From the NCBI RefSeq assembly GCF_026341035.1, contig NZ_JAPEOQ010000002.1, forward strand, positions 1,426,001 through 1,490,000: a stretch of DNA of 64,000 bases, written 5' to 3'. Each line of letters starts with the position of its first letter. The stretch's first letter is position 1. The notes under the pieces were generated by a model. The model did not search any database and had not been told where the DNA came from. It saw nothing but the letters and a program-made list of their open reading frames with translations. Both the position numbers and the translations under genes were made by a program. This DNA comes from Streptomyces sp. NBC_01016 (GTDB lineage: Bacteria > Actinomycetota > Actinomycetes > Streptomycetales > Streptomycetaceae). Positions 17,355 to 25,329 of this stretch are shown here, in pieces.

Positions 17355-18737
17355 ATGACGACTGTGGCCGGTAAAGCCGGAGAATCCGGCAAGCAGGGCC
17401 TCGGCTCGATCGCGGCCAGACTCGAACGGCTGCCGCACTCCCGCTGGCACGTCAAGGTGCGCTTCCTGATCGGCGCCGTGACGTTCTTCGAGGCCTTCGA
17501 CCAGCTCCTGGCCGCCTCCGCGCTGCCCGTCCTCATCAAGGACTGGCACCTGAGCACGGGGCAGGCGACCTTCGCGGTCACCACGGGATCCGTCGGCATG
17601 CTGTTCGGCGCGCTGGTCGCCGGGTGGCTGGGGGACCGGATCGGCAGGGTGCGCACGGTGGCCCTGGGCGTCGCGATCACCGGCGTCGCCAGCCTCGCGG
17701 TCGCCATGGCGAACGGGATCGAGCTGTTCTCGCTCTTCCGGTTCGTCCAGGGGCTCGGCATCGGCGGCGTCGTCCCGGTCGCGGCCACGTACATCAACGA
17801 GATCTCCCGCTCCGACAAGCGCGGCCGCTTCGTCCTGCTCTACGAGATGATCTTCCCGGCCGGACTCGCGGCGGCCAGCCTCGTCGCGGTGTGGGTCGTG
17901 CCGAACCTGGGCTGGCGCGCGATGTTCGTACTCGGCGCGCTGCCTGTCCTGATCGCGGTGGCGCTGCCCAAGCAGGTCGCCGAGTCGCCGCGGTGGCTGC
18001 TCTCGCAGGGGCGTCTGGAGGAGGCCGAGCAGGTCATCGCCCGGATCGAGGGCGAGGTCGAGCGGGCCGTCGGCGAACCGCTGCCGGAGCCCGGTCCCGC
18101 GCCCGTGGCGGAGACCGGGCGCGGCCGGCTGCGGGACCTGTTCACCGGCCGCTATCTGCGACGCACCGCCGTCCTGTCCGGGCTGTGGTTCGTCGCGTAC
18201 TACGTCAACCACGGCATCTCGACGTGGCTGCCCTCGCTCTACACCAAGAACTTCGGCCTCGACCTGACGACCGCGCTGGTCTACACGCTGCTCAGCAACA
18301 TCACCGGCCTGGTCGGCACCTTCGTCGTCGCGCTCCTCATCGACCGGATCGGCCGCCGCCCCGCCCTGGTCGCCGCGCTCGGCGGCACGGCGCTCACCCT
18401 CGGGATCCTGGCCCTGGTCGGGGTCACGTCGGGGATCCAGGTCGCGCTGTTCGCGTCCTGCACGACGTTCTTCGTCTACGCGATCAACGCGGGCCTCTAT
18501 CTCTACTCGCCGGAGCTGTACCCGACGCGGAACCGGGCCACCGGCGCGGCCTTCGGCGGCCTGTGGAACCGGCTCGGCGTCATCCTCGGCCCGATCACGG
18601 TCGGCGCGATCATCGGCTCGGGCGGCGGACTCGGCCTGGTCTTCGCCCAGTTGGCGGCCGTGGCGATGGTGGGCGCGGTGATCGCCCTGTTCGCGGTGGA
18701 GACGAAGGGGAAGACGCTGGAAGAGCTCAACTCGTAA
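17355..18737 (+). CDS. MFS transporter (sugar-porter/aromatic-acid-symporter-like)
   Basis: A 460-residue twelve-helix major facilitator. GDRIGRVR after helix 2 and its C-half counterpart DRIGRRPAL, plus SPRWLLSQGR before the central loop, place it in the sugar-porter/metabolite:H+ symporter group. ATG 17355 with GGAAGGA upstream is preferred over an ATG ten codons earlier. It is transcribed away from the Rieske operon and probably imports the substrate. It is intact, unlike the MFS remnant at the other end of the operon. Confidence 0.9.
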   Translation: MTTVAGKAGESGKQGLGSIAARLERLPHSRWHVKVRFLIGAVTFFEAFDQLLAASALPVLIKDWHLSTGQATFAVTTGSVGMLFGALVAGWLGDRIGRVRTVALGVAITGVASLAVAMANGIELFSLFRFVQGLGIGGVVPVAATYINEISRSDKRGRFVLLYEMIFPAGLAAASLVAVWVVPNLGWRAMFVLGALPVLIAVALPKQVAESPRWLLSQGRLEEAEQVIARIEGEVERAVGEPLPEPGPAPVAETGRGRLRDLFTGRYLRRTAVLSGLWFVAYYVNHGISTWLPSLYTKNFGLDLTTALVYTLLSNITGLVGTFVVALLIDRIGRRPALVAALGGTALTLGILALVGVTSGIQVALFASCTTFFVYAINAGLYLYSPELYPTRNRATGAAFGGLWNRLGVILGPITVGAIIGSGGGLGLVFAQLAAVAMVGAVIALFAVETKGKTLEELNS

Positions 18738-18806
18738 CGGAGGGTGGGGGTGTCGCGGCGTCGGAGGCAGGTGCCCCCGGCGCCGCCGTCGCGTGAGCGC
18801 CCGATG

Positions 18807-19904
18807 TCACGCGGGGTCCGGCGGGTCCGCGAGGGTCGCGCCCAACACCCCCATCAGTACCCGCAGTTGGCGCCGCTCGTCCACCCCGAGCCCGTCGAGC
18901 AGCTCCCGCTCGGCCGCCGTACGTTCCTCGGCCACCCGGTCGACCAGCTCCCGCCCCGCCCCGCTGAGGCGCAGGTACACGATCCGCCGGTCCCGGTCGT
19001 CCCGCTCCCGCTCGATGAGCCCGGCCCGCTCCAGTCGGTCCGCGTGCTGGGTCATCCCGCCGGCCCGGACCGCGCCCGCCGCCGCCAGCTCGCCCATGGT
19101 GCGGCGGTGCGGGGCCGGGGCGCGGCTCAGCTCGGCGAGCACCTCGAAGGCGGCGAGGCCGATGCCGTGCCGCTTGACGGCACGGCCGATCAGGGTGCGG
19201 TAGCGGTCGGCGCAGTCGGTGAGGGCGGCGAAGGCGCGGGTGTCGGCGTCGGTGGCGGGGGAGTCCTCGGGGCGCGTCGGCCCGGCGGCGCCCGCCGCGG
19301 GCGTGCCGATGGCCGCGGCCAGTACGTCCGCGAGCAGCGGCTCCAGGTCGGCCGTCGGCACCGAGCGGGCCGGCTCGTGCGCGAACAGGTAGCGCTCCAT
19401 GATGACGCCGAACAGGACGCTGCGGATCATGCCGATCCTGGCCGTCGCCTCGGGGCTCTCGCCGAGTACGCCCCGCAGGGGCCCGGTCACCAGCCGTTCC
19501 AGGAGCTCGCTCAACTGCTGTGCGCTGGGCGGGTGGTTGAGCGCCGAGCGGATCAGCGCGGCCAGCGGGTCCTCGGCGGAGAGGCGGTCCCAGCGGTCGA
19601 GGTAGGAGTGGGCGAGGGCCCCCGGGAGGCCGGCCGGATCGTTGCCCGCCTCGTCGAGCAGGGCGGCCGTGACGCCGGTCCCCTCGCCGACGACGGCGCG
19701 GAAGAGGCCGTCCTTGGACCCGAAGTACGACATCACGAGGCCGGGCGTCACGCCGGCCTCGGTGGCGATCGCCCGGATGCCGACGCCTTGGTATCCGTGG
19801 GCCGCGAACAGCCGCCGGGCCGCTTCGAGCACGGCCCTCCGGTTCCCCGCGGGGTCGTGGGAGCGGCCGCGCCGCCTCTCCTGCGTCTCGTGCTGTCCGT
19901 CCAC
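18807..19904 (-). CDS. TetR-MarR fusion transcriptional regulator
   Basis: One uninterrupted 365-residue frame encodes two regulators. Residues from about 20 to 200 are TetR-like: ARRLFAAHGYQGVGIRAIA...SYFGSKDGLFRAVV is the HTH, followed by a helical ligand domain. Residues from about 220 to 365 are MarR-like: RHGIGLAAFEVL, MTQHADRLERAGLIER and RDRRIVYLRLSG form the winged helix. Either half alone would be normal length for its family. GTG 19904 lacks a clear SD. It is preferred to ATG 20012 because the intervening DNA carries an operator-like inverted repeat. It is divergent from the molybdenum hydroxylase genes. Confidence 0.85.
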   Translation of the reverse strand: MDGQHETQERRRGRSHDPAGNRRAVLEAARRLFAAHGYQGVGIRAIATEAGVTPGLVMSYFGSKDGLFRAVVGEGTGVTAALLDEAGNDPAGLPGALAHSYLDRWDRLSAEDPLAALIRSALNHPPSAQQLSELLERLVTGPLRGVLGESPEATARIGMIRSVLFGVIMERYLFAHEPARSVPTADLEPLLADVLAAAIGTPAAGAAGPTRPEDSPATDADTRAFAALTDCADRYRTLIGRAVKRHGIGLAAFEVLAELSRAPAPHRRTMGELAAAGAVRAGGMTQHADRLERAGLIERERDDRDRRIVYLRLSGAGRELVDRVAEERTAAERELLDGLGVDERRQLRVLMGVLGATLADPPDPA

Positions 19905-19949
19905 GGCGCAACAGTAGTCGAGCCGATGGGCTGGCAAGCTTCTGCACGA

Positions 19950-19990
19950 CCGTTCAAAACGGTAACCGTTGAAAACACTGGTTTGAACGG
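19950..19990. promoter_or_regulatory. Inverted-repeat operator candidate upstream of tetR-marR
   Basis: CCGTTCAAA at 19950-19958 pairs with TTTGAACGG at 19982-19990. Between them AACGGT-A-ACCGTT (19958-19970) is a second dyad, and CCGTTGAAA at 19967-19975 is a third half-site. The site is 46 bp from the GTG start of the fusion regulator and fits autoregulation by its TetR domain. Confidence 0.6.
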
Positions 19991-20042
19991 ACCTATCGCT
20001 GCCTCTTGCCAAGAAGGTACTTCAGCATCAATCATTTCAGGC

Positions 20043-20114
20043 CTTAGGTACATGGCTCCAGGTGCATGGCCTTGGACGCATGGCGCCTTAGGTACATGGC
20101 CTGAGGTGCACCCG
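20043..20114. repeat. Five-copy 14-bp tandem repeat upstream of molybdenum hydroxylase genes
   Basis: CTTAGGTACATGGC occurs at 20043-20056 and 20087-20100. Diverged copies are TCCAGGTGCATGGC (20057-20070), CTTGGACGCATGGC (20071-20084) and CTGAGGTGCACCCG (20101-20114). A 2-base insert separates copies 3 and 4. The array ends 28 bp before the GTG of the FAD-subunit gene, where an operator array or leader element would lie. Confidence 0.8.
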
Positions 20115-20142
20115 TACCCGCTCTACCGATCCGAGAGGCCTG

Positions 20143-21015
20143 GTGGCAGACGGCTTGAAACCCACACCCTTCGACTACAGCGCGCCGCACTCCGTCCCGG
20201 AGGCGCTCGCGCTGCTCGCCGACGAGGACCGCGAGCCCAAGGTGGTGGCCGGCGGCCAGTCGCTGATCCCGATGCTGAGCATGCGGCTCGCCCGCCCCGG
20301 GCTCCTCGTCGACATCACGCGCATCCCCGGCCTCGGTGACCTCTCCGTCGACGCGTCGGGCGCGCTGCGCATCGGCGCCGCCGTCCGTCAGTCCGCCGCG
20401 GCCGCCGACCCCCGGCTCCGCGAAGGCTGGCCGCTGCTCGCCGCCGCGATCGGTCACATCGGACACCCGCAGATCCGGGCCCGCGGCACCGTCTGCGGCA
20501 GCCTCGTCCACCACGACCCGGCCGCCGAACTCCCCACCGCCGCCGTGGCGTTGGACGCCCGTTTCGTCATCGCGGGGCCGGCGGGGGAGCGCACCGTCGC
20601 GGCCGAGGAGTTCTTCGTCGCCACCTTCCAGACCGCCGTGGAACCGGACGAACTCCTCACCGAGGTCGTGTTCCCGGCCCGCCGCGGCGGCTGGGCCTTC
20701 GAGGAACTCGCCCGCCGGCACGGCGACTTCGCCACGGTCGGCGTCGCCGTCCTCCTCGAACGCTCGGGCCCCGCCGTGAGCACCGCCCGCGTCGTCTTCT
20801 GCGGCGTCGGCCCCACCCCGGTCCGGCTGCCCGCCGCCGAAGCGGCGCTGACCCGCACCGACGCGGGGCCGGCCGCCCAAGACGCCGCCCGCGAAGCCGC
20901 CCTCGCGCACCTCGACCCGTCCGACGACGTCCACGCCACGGCCGCGTACCGCCGCGAGGCCGCCGCCCACCTCCTCGCCCGCGCCTGCACCACCGCATGG
21001 GAGCGCACCCGATGA
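20143..21015 (+). CDS. Molybdenum hydroxylase FAD-binding (medium) subunit, CoxM-like
   Basis: A 290-residue FAD subunit of the xanthine dehydrogenase/CO dehydrogenase family. VVAGGQSLIPMLSMRL and GTVCGSLVHHDPAAELP are the two flavin-diphosphate motifs. The enzyme passes electrons from Mo through two [2Fe-2S] centres to FAD. GTG 20143 follows GAGAGG. It is the first gene of a 4-bp-overlapping set with the small and large subunits. Confidence 0.92.
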   Translation: MADGLKPTPFDYSAPHSVPEALALLADEDREPKVVAGGQSLIPMLSMRLARPGLLVDITRIPGLGDLSVDASGALRIGAAVRQSAAAADPRLREGWPLLAAAIGHIGHPQIRARGTVCGSLVHHDPAAELPTAAVALDARFVIAGPAGERTVAAEEFFVATFQTAVEPDELLTEVVFPARRGGWAFEELARRHGDFATVGVAVLLERSGPAVSTARVVFCGVGPTPVRLPAAEAALTRTDAGPAAQDAAREAALAHLDPSDDVHATAAYRREAAAHLLARACTTAWERTR

Positions 21016-21620
21016 CCGCCACGACACCCACGCCCGCCGCCACTCCCAAGGCCGTGCGGACGCCGCCGCTCGCCGAACCCTCCGGCTGGCACGAGGTCCG
21101 CCTCACCGTGAACGGCGAACCCGTCACCGCCCAGGTCGAATCCCGGCTGCTGCTCAGCGACTTCCTGCGCGACCGGCTCCGGCTCACCGGTACGCACGTC
21201 GGCTGCGAGCACGGCGTGTGCGGCGCCTGCACCGTCCTGGTCGACGGCACGCCCGTCCGCTCCTGCCTCACGCTCGCCGTGCAGTGCGAAGGCGCCGAAC
21301 TGCGCACCGTCGAGGGCCTGGCCCGGCCGGACGCGCCGCTCACCCCGGTGCAGGAGGCCTTCCACGCGTGCCACGGCATGCAGTGCGGGTTCTGCACCCC
21401 CGGCTTCCTCATGACGGCGACGGCCCTGACCGAACAGGGCGAGCGGCCGGGCGACACCGAGGTCGCCGACGCGCTCAGCGGCCACCTGTGCCGCTGCACC
21501 GGCTACCGCAACATCCGCCGCGCGCTGTCCCGTGCCCTCGACGAGACGTACGAGGTCGAAAGTGACACCGCCACCGCCACCGCCATCACCACCTCCACCG
21601 ACGCACAGCGAGGGAAGTGA
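21012..21620 (+). CDS. Molybdenum hydroxylase [2Fe-2S] (small) subunit, CoxS-like
   Basis: A 202-residue iron-sulfur subunit. CEHGVCGACTVLVDG with a following SC gives the plant-type cluster. CHGMQCGFCTPGF with CRCTGY gives the helical-domain cluster. ATG 21012 overlaps the FAD-subunit stop (ATGA) and is preferred over ATG 20997, five codons upstream. The N- and C-termini carry Thr/Ala/Pro-rich tails longer than usual for the family. Confidence 0.92.
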   Translation: MTATTPTPAATPKAVRTPPLAEPSGWHEVRLTVNGEPVTAQVESRLLLSDFLRDRLRLTGTHVGCEHGVCGACTVLVDGTPVRSCLTLAVQCEGAELRTVEGLARPDAPLTPVQEAFHACHGMQCGFCTPGFLMTATALTEQGERPGDTEVADALSGHLCRCTGYRNIRRALSRALDETYEVESDTATATAITTSTDAQRGK

Positions 21621-23971
21621 CCCGCATGCCCGCCCCCTGGATCGGCCGCCCCGTTCCCCGCGTCGAGGACGACCGCCTGCTGCGCGGCAACGGCCGCTAC
21701 GTCGACGACATCGAGCTGCCCGGCGCCGCCGAGGCCGCCGTCCTGCGCAGCCCGCACGCCCACGCCCGCATCGAGTCGGTCGACGTGACCGCCGCGCTCG
21801 ACGCCCCGGGCGTCCTCGCCGTGTGGACGGGCGCCGACGTCGCCCACCTCGCGCCACTCCTGAACAAGGAGGAGCTGCGCACCCCGCCCCGCCTCGCCGA
21901 ACTCCTCGCCCCGCGCGTCGCCGTGACCCCGATGCCGCTGCTCGCCACCGACAAGGTCCGCTACGTCGGCGAGCCCGTCGCCATCGTCTTCGCCGACAGC
22001 CGCTACCTCGCCGAGGACGCCCTCGAACGCGTCGACGTCCGCTACGCGCCGCTGCCCGTCCTCGTCGACCCGGACCGCGCCCTCGCGGACGGCGCCCCGC
22101 TGCTCCACGAGGACCTGCCGGACAACACGGCGGTGGCCGTCGCCACCCAAGTGGGCGACCCGGACGCCGCGTTCGCCGCCGCGCACACCGTCATCAGCGA
22201 GGAGTTCCGGGCCCACCGCTACGTCGCCTCGCCCATCGAGACCCGCGCAGTCGCCGCCCGCGTCGACCCCTACAGCGGAGGCCTCACCGTCTGGTCCAAC
22301 ACCCAGACCCCGCACCGTGTCCGCGAGTCCATCGCCACCACCCTCGGCCTCGACGCCGAATCCGTCCGTGTCATCGCCACCGACGTCGGCGGCGGCTTCG
22401 GCCAGAAGGGCATCCTCTACGTAGAGGAAATGCTGATCCCTTACGCGGCAGGCAAGTTGGGCCGCCCCGTAGTCTGGCGCGAGGACCGCAACGAGAACCT
22501 CACCGCCGCCTCGCACGCCCGCGAGCAGATCCACCGCATCGAACTCGCCGCCGACGCCGACGGCAGACTCCTCGCCGTACGCGACCGCATCACCGTCAAC
22601 TTCGGCGCGTACAACATGACCGGCCTGGTCGTCCCGTACAACTCGCTGTGCCACCTCCTCGGCCCCTACCGGATCCCGAACGTCGACATCGACGTCCTCG
22701 GCGTCCTCACCAACACCGCATTCGCCACGCCCTACCGGGGTGCGGGGCGCCCCGAGACGGTGTTCGCGATGGAGCGGGCCATGGACCGGCTCGCCGCACA
22801 ACTCGGGCTCGAACCGGCCGAGTTGAGAGCCCGCAACCTCATCGGCCCCGACGACATGCCGTACACGACCGGTCTCGTCGACCGCTCCGGAAACCCTCAG
22901 TCGTACGACTCCGGTGACTTCCCCGAACTGCTGCGCCGCGCCCGCGCCAAGGTGGACACCACTCGCCGTGCACCGCGCGACGGCAAGCACATCGGCGTCG
23001 GCTACGCCATGTACATCGAGGCCACCGGGCTCGGGCCGTTCGAGACCGCGCGCATCGACATCGCCCCCAGCGGCCGCGTCAAACTCGCCATCGGTGCGCC
23101 CTCGCAGGGCCAGGGCCACCGCACCTCCATGGCGCAGATCGCCGCCGACGCGCTCGGCGTCCCGCTGGACATCATCGACGTGGTGGGCGGGGACACCGAC
23201 AAGACCCCCTTCGGCGTCGGCACCATCGCCAGCCGCGCCCTCGTCAACGCGGGCAACGCGACCCACCGGGCCGGGAAACTCGTACGCGAAAAGGCCCTCG
23301 ACCTCGCCGCCCGCCGACTCGGCGTCCCGGTCGCCGAACTCACCCTCACCGACGGTGTGTTCACCACCAGGACGCCCGACGGGCCCACCCTCACCCTCGC
23401 CGAACTCGCGGGGCGCGCCCCGCTCCCCGGCAACCCCGAACCCACCGACGGCCGACACGGCACCGAACTCAGCGAGACCGTCCACTTCCGCCCGCCAGGC
23501 TTCGCCGTCGCCAGCGGAGCGCACGCCGCCGTCGTCGAAGTCGACGAGCACACCGGCGAGTTGGAGATCCTCCAGTACGTCGTCGTCCACGACGCCGGTG
23601 TCATCGTCAACCCGCTCATCGCCGAGGGCCAGGTCACCGGCGGCATCGCCCAGGGCATCGGCGGCGCCCTCTACGAGGAGATGATCTACGGCCCCGACGG
23701 CCAGCCCCGCACCGGCACGTACATGGACTACCTCGTCCCCACCTCCTCCGAGATCCCCGACCTCGACATGGACGAGATCCACTCGCCGAGCCCCATGAAC
23801 GACCTCGGAGTGAAGGGCCTCGGCGAGGGCGGCGCCATCGCTCCGCAGGCCGTTCTCGCGAACGCCGTCGAGGACGCGCTGCGCCCCTTCGGCATCGTGG
23901 TCCGCCGCGGCCCGCTCTCGCCCAGCCGCATCCGCGACCTGCTGCGCGACGCTCCCGCCGCCACTCACTGA
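21617..23971 (+). CDS. Molybdenum hydroxylase catalytic (large) subunit, form-II-CoxL-like
   Basis: A 784-residue Mo-cofactor subunit. GGGFGQKG, the active-site loop PYRGAGR (about residue 372) and the catalytic Glu in GLGEGGAI (about 737) are visible. Genuine CO dehydrogenase (form I) has AYxCSFR, so oxidation of CO is not supported. The AYRGAGR-type loop fits the broad group acting on aldehydes, purines or N-heteroaromatics. GTG 21617 overlaps the small-subunit stop as GTGA. An ATG three codons later is the alternative. Hydroxylation of the catabolic substrate is the contextual inference. Confidence 0.9.
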   Translation: MTRMPAPWIGRPVPRVEDDRLLRGNGRYVDDIELPGAAEAAVLRSPHAHARIESVDVTAALDAPGVLAVWTGADVAHLAPLLNKEELRTPPRLAELLAPRVAVTPMPLLATDKVRYVGEPVAIVFADSRYLAEDALERVDVRYAPLPVLVDPDRALADGAPLLHEDLPDNTAVAVATQVGDPDAAFAAAHTVISEEFRAHRYVASPIETRAVAARVDPYSGGLTVWSNTQTPHRVRESIATTLGLDAESVRVIATDVGGGFGQKGILYVEEMLIPYAAGKLGRPVVWREDRNENLTAASHAREQIHRIELAADADGRLLAVRDRITVNFGAYNMTGLVVPYNSLCHLLGPYRIPNVDIDVLGVLTNTAFATPYRGAGRPETVFAMERAMDRLAAQLGLEPAELRARNLIGPDDMPYTTGLVDRSGNPQSYDSGDFPELLRRARAKVDTTRRAPRDGKHIGVGYAMYIEATGLGPFETARIDIAPSGRVKLAIGAPSQGQGHRTSMAQIAADALGVPLDIIDVVGGDTDKTPFGVGTIASRALVNAGNATHRAGKLVREKALDLAARRLGVPVAELTLTDGVFTTRTPDGPTLTLAELAGRAPLPGNPEPTDGRHGTELSETVHFRPPGFAVASGAHAAVVEVDEHTGELEILQYVVVHDAGVIVNPLIAEGQVTGGIAQGIGGALYEEMIYGPDGQPRTGTYMDYLVPTSSEIPDLDMDEIHSPSPMNDLGVKGLGEGGAIAPQAVLANAVEDALRPFGIVVRRGPLSPSRIRDLLRDAPAATH

Positions 23972-23998
23972 CCCACGACCGGAAGAAAGAACCCCGCC

Positions 23999-24625
23999 AT
24001 GCAACTCGACCACACCTTCACCGTCCCGGCCGCGCCCGACGACGCCTGGAAGCTCTTCCACGACCTCGGCCGCGTGGCCCCCTGCATGCCCGGCGCCGTC
24101 CTCGACACCCTCGACGGCGACACCTTCACCGGCCGCGTGAAGGTCAAGGTCGGCGCGGTGCAGATGAGTTACCGGGGCGAGGGCACCGTGGCCCGCGACG
24201 AGGCCACCCGCACCATGCGGCTCGGCCTCAGCGGCAGCGAGACCCGCGGCGCGGGCACGGCCTCCGCGACCGTCACGGCGGAACTCGTCGCCGACCCCGC
24301 CGGCACCCGCGTCCGGGTCCGCACCGACCTCGACATCACCGGCAGGCCCGCCCAGTTCGGGCGCGGCATCATGACCGAGGTCGGCGACCGCATCGTCGGC
24401 CAATTCGCCGACCGTCTCGCGGAGTTGATGTCCGGTCCGCAGATGGAGTCCGCCGCACCGGCGGCCCTCGCCGCACCGGCGGTCCCCGCCGAACCGGAGG
24501 CCGTCGACCTCGGCGCCGCCGCCCTGCCCGTACTCCTGAAGAAGGCCGTCGTTCCGGCCGCCGCCGCACTCGCGGCGGTGATACTGGTCGGCGTGATCGG
24601 CAGGCGCCGCCGCGCGGCCCGCTGA
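23999..24625 (+). CDS. CoxG-like SRPBCC protein with C-terminal membrane anchor
   Basis: A 208-residue protein. Residues 1-145 form a START/SRPBCC domain of the CoxG type (LDHTFTVPAAPDDAWKLF, with CMPGA and GRVKVKVG). After an Ala/Pro linker, VVPAAAALAAVILVGVIG followed by RRRRAAR is a tail membrane anchor with positive-inside charge. CoxG in CO oxidisers tethers the Mo enzyme to the membrane. The same role is likely here. The start has GGAAGAAAG upstream and is 27 bp after the large-subunit gene. Confidence 0.88.
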   Translation: MQLDHTFTVPAAPDDAWKLFHDLGRVAPCMPGAVLDTLDGDTFTGRVKVKVGAVQMSYRGEGTVARDEATRTMRLGLSGSETRGAGTASATVTAELVADPAGTRVRVRTDLDITGRPAQFGRGIMTEVGDRIVGQFADRLAELMSGPQMESAAPAALAAPAVPAEPEAVDLGAAALPVLLKKAVVPAAAALAAVILVGVIGRRRRAAR

Positions 24626-24659
24626 CGGCCGGGGCGCCGTCCGCCCCTACCGTGATCGC

Positions 24660-24682
24660 TTCAGGGGTAGAATTTTCAGGGG
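24660..24682 (+). promoter_or_regulatory. Direct repeat TTCAGGGG upstream of marR
   Basis: TTCAGGGG at 24660-24667 and 24675-24682 repeats with 15-bp spacing in the 101-bp gap before marR. It overlaps an AT-richer AGAATTTT segment that could include a promoter. It is a candidate activator or repressor site. Confidence 0.4.
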
Positions 24683-24726
24683 CGTAACAATTCGCGCCCG
24701 CCCGTGAGACGTGCGAGGGGACGGGG

Positions 24727-25251
24727 ATGGCCGAGCGGAAGGCGAAGCGGCACGACGCCGTGACACAGATCGTGGCGGACTGGGCGCGGGAGCGGCCCGA
24801 GCTCGACACAGGACCGCTGGAGGTGCTGGCCCGCCTGCACCGCTCGTTCCTGCGCTACAACACCAAGCTCAACGCGTCGATCGAGCGGCACGGCCTGTCC
24901 GTCGCCGGCTTCGACGTGCTGACCGCGCTGCGTCGTGCGGGCAAGCCGTACCGGCTCACCGCAGGGCAGCTCGCCGACTCGGGGCTCGTCTCGTCCGCCG
25001 GGGTCACCCTGCGCATGGACCGCCTGGAGAAGGACGGCCTGATAGTCCGCGAGCGGGACGCCGAGGACCGCCGGGTCGTCTACTCCCGGCTCACCGACAC
25101 CGGACTCGCCAAGGTGGACGAGGTGTTCACCGACCACCTGGCCAACGAGGAGCGCATGCTCGCCGCCATCACCCCAGCCGAACGCCGCCAACTCGCCCGC
25201 CTCCTGGGCAAGTTGGAGTTTTCGATCCTGGACGCGGACGACGACAGCTAG
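24727..25251 (+). CDS. MarR-family transcriptional regulator
   Basis: A 174-residue winged-helix regulator. RHGLSVAGFDVLTALRRAG, the recognition helix region SSAGVTLRMDRLEKDGL and wing DAEDRRVVYSRLTDTG are typical of MarR proteins that bind aromatic ligands. It closes the molybdenum hydroxylase cluster, with GAGGGGACGGGG before ATG 24727. Its middle resembles the MarR half of the fusion regulator (HGI/LS..(G/A)F(E/D)VL, DRLE..GLI.RERD.(E/R)DRR), suggesting duplication. Confidence 0.9.
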   Translation: MAERKAKRHDAVTQIVADWARERPELDTGPLEVLARLHRSFLRYNTKLNASIERHGLSVAGFDVLTALRRAGKPYRLTAGQLADSGLVSSAGVTLRMDRLEKDGLIVRERDAEDRRVVYSRLTDTGLAKVDEVFTDHLANEERMLAAITPAERRQLARLLGKLEFSILDADDDS

Positions 25252-25281
25252 AGCCCCGCAACCCCGGCGCCGCGCAAGCGA

Positions 25282-25314
25282 AAGGGGCGGCACCCCCCGT
25301 GGGAGCCGCCCCTT
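25282..25314. terminator. Convergent terminator between marR and glpD
   Basis: AAGGGGCGGC at 25282-25291 pairs with GCCGCCCCTT at 25305-25314 around a 13-base loop. It lies between the marR stop (25251) and the glpD stop (25330) and marks the right edge of the accessory block. Confidence 0.8.
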
Positions 25315-25329
25315 CCGCCTGTCCGGGGA

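Noticed and set aside
21617-23971. Aerobic CO dehydrogenase (form I) for CO oxidation
   Set aside because: The active-site loop is PYRGAGR, without the AYxCSFR sequence that binds the Mo-Cu site in true CO dehydrogenase.
7158-24625. Secondary-metabolite biosynthetic cluster
   Set aside because: There is no PKS, NRPS, terpene or RiPP core enzyme. The enzyme set and importer fit catabolism better.
6012-25314. Mobile element with integrase, transposase or attachment sites
   Set aside because: No such gene is encoded in the block, no tRNA is at its borders, and I saw no direct repeats joining the edges. Transfer is inferred only from gene order.
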